This document shows, piece by piece, positions 32,639 through 33,177 of a stretch of 33,177 nt of DNA (position 1 is its first letter; every line of letters begins with the position of its first letter). Under the pieces are notes generated by a model. The model worked only from the letters and a program-made list of their open reading frames with translations. It did not search any database and had not been told where the DNA came from. The stretch comes from an uncultured Muribaculaceae bacterium (GTDB taxonomy: Bacteria > Bacteroidota > Bacteroidia > Bacteroidales > Muribaculaceae). A program made the translations under genes and the position numbers. The stretch lies in assembly GCA_910586455.1 (NCBI GenBank), contig CAJUHX010000018.1, positions 1-33,177 on the forward strand, given 5' to 3'.

Positions 32639-33177
32639 ATGGCACAAAAACGCGAATGGACTCCCCTGAAAGAGTACTCCGACATACTTTTCGACTTCTA
32701 TAACGGCATAGCCCGTATTACCATCAACCGCCCGGAGGTGTACAACGCCTTCCGCCCGCAGACCAACGCCCAGATGCTCGACGCCATGGCATATTGCCGC
32801 GACCACTCGGAAATAAAAGTAGTGGTTCTGACCGGCGCCGGCGACAAGGCATTCTGCTCGGGTGGCGACCAGAACTACAAGGCCCGCGGCGGATATCGCG
32901 ATGCCGACGGCACTCCCCGCCTGAACGTTCTCGATCTTCATAAAGCCATACGTTCGCTTACCAAGCCTGTAATTGCCATGGTCAACGGATACGCCATCGG
33001 CGGAGGCAACGTGCTCAATGTGGTATGCGACCTCTCCATAGCCTCGGAAAACGCACGATTCGGCCAGACGGGGCCCAAGGTAGGTTCGTTCGACGCCGGT
33101 TTCGGTTCGTCGTATCTGGCCCGCTGTGTAGGCCAGAAGAAAGCCCGCGAGATATGGTTCCTGTGCCGACAGTACAC
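32639..33177 (+). CDS. menB: 1,4-dihydroxy-2-naphthoyl-CoA synthase MenB, 3' end cut off
   Basis: The first 179 codons of a crotonase-fold enzyme that closes the second ring of menaquinone from o-succinylbenzoyl-CoA. MAQKREWTPLKEYSDILFD opens the protein. ITINRPEVYNAFRPQT, AFCSGGDQ (oxyanion hole), VNGYAIGGGNVLNVVCDLSI and FGQTGPKVGSFDAGFGSSYL are MenB-specific, the last matching the substrate loop. GQKKAREIWFLCRQY is the typical segment where the window ends; full-length MenB is about 275-285 aa, so roughly 100 residues are missing. The presence of MenB indicates menaquinone-based respiration. The start at 32639 follows a TAACTTTG box by 28 nt. Confidence 0.96.
   Translation, partial: MAQKREWTPLKEYSDILFDFYNGIARITINRPEVYNAFRPQTNAQMLDAMAYCRDHSEIKVVVLTGAGDKAFCSGGDQNYKARGGYRDADGTPRLNVLDLHKAIRSLTKPVIAMVNGYAIGGGNVLNVVCDLSIASENARFGQTGPKVGSFDAGFGSSYLARCVGQKKAREIWFLCRQY

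Overview
The window reads as a chromosomal segment of an anaerobic gut Bacteroidota, most likely order Bacteroidales and perhaps a Muribaculaceae-like lineage. The order rests on protein families (DUF4827 and DUF4250 proteins, a Bacteroidales-type TenI-like/ThiE pair, lipoproteins) and on repeated matches to the Bacteroidota promoter (TTTG, about 19-20 bp, TAnnTTTG). The family-level guess is inference from composition (GC clearly above 50%) and style. Anaerobic markers are the radical-SAM tyrosine lyase ThiH, rubrerythrin and the NAD-linked PyrK/PyrD pair.

Layout. Positions 1-690 (minus) hold the N-terminal part of an unrecognised lipoprotein. Positions 795-5447 (plus) are an overlapping trio: secreted GH29 alpha-L-fucosidase, CutC and a secreted transglutaminase-like protein, closed by a hairpin terminator. 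A consensus promoter and TPP riboswitch then drive thiS, a double-headed TenI-like/ThiE fusion, thiG, thiH, thiF, tenA and thiD (5780-11225). This makes the thiazole, salvages and phosphorylates the pyrimidine, and joins them; thiC is not in the cluster. The convergent minus block 11230-15796 holds a ZIP metal transporter, rubrerythrin, GlmM, a DUF4827 lipoprotein and an NrnA-type DHH phosphoesterase.

Positions 15994-18085 hold a divergent pair: a DUF3298 (RsiV-like) lipoprotein and an HExxH membrane protease-like protein. They share a 37-bp start-to-start gap with overlapping, probably leaderless promoters. Positions 18098-19987 are a distinctly AT-rich two-gene cassette: an OLD/SMC-like ATPase followed without a gap by an HNH nuclease of the PtuB/TIGR02646 type. 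This is a Septu-like candidate antiphage system, preceded by a 12-bp inverted repeat that brackets its predicted -7 box.

Positions 20105-28175 (minus) are a tightly packed run: PHP-type phosphatase, DUF4250, UvrD/PcrA helicase, carboxynorspermidine decarboxylase, GT2 glycosyltransferase, RadC and an ABC-F ATPase, mostly with 1-4 nt overlaps. Then come an Lrp/AsnC regulator (28346-28801), a pyrK-pyrD-small ORF operon (28941-30864), a DMT-family transporter, a divergent ion-channel-like membrane protein with a non-canonical pore filter, and the 5' part of menB running off the right edge.

No rRNA, tRNA, CRISPR array, insertion sequence or phage structural gene was seen. The most system-like novelty is the AT-rich ATPase-HNH cassette with its operator-like repeat. 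The ThiE fusion with its riboswitch platform and the DUF3298/HExxH divergent pair come next.
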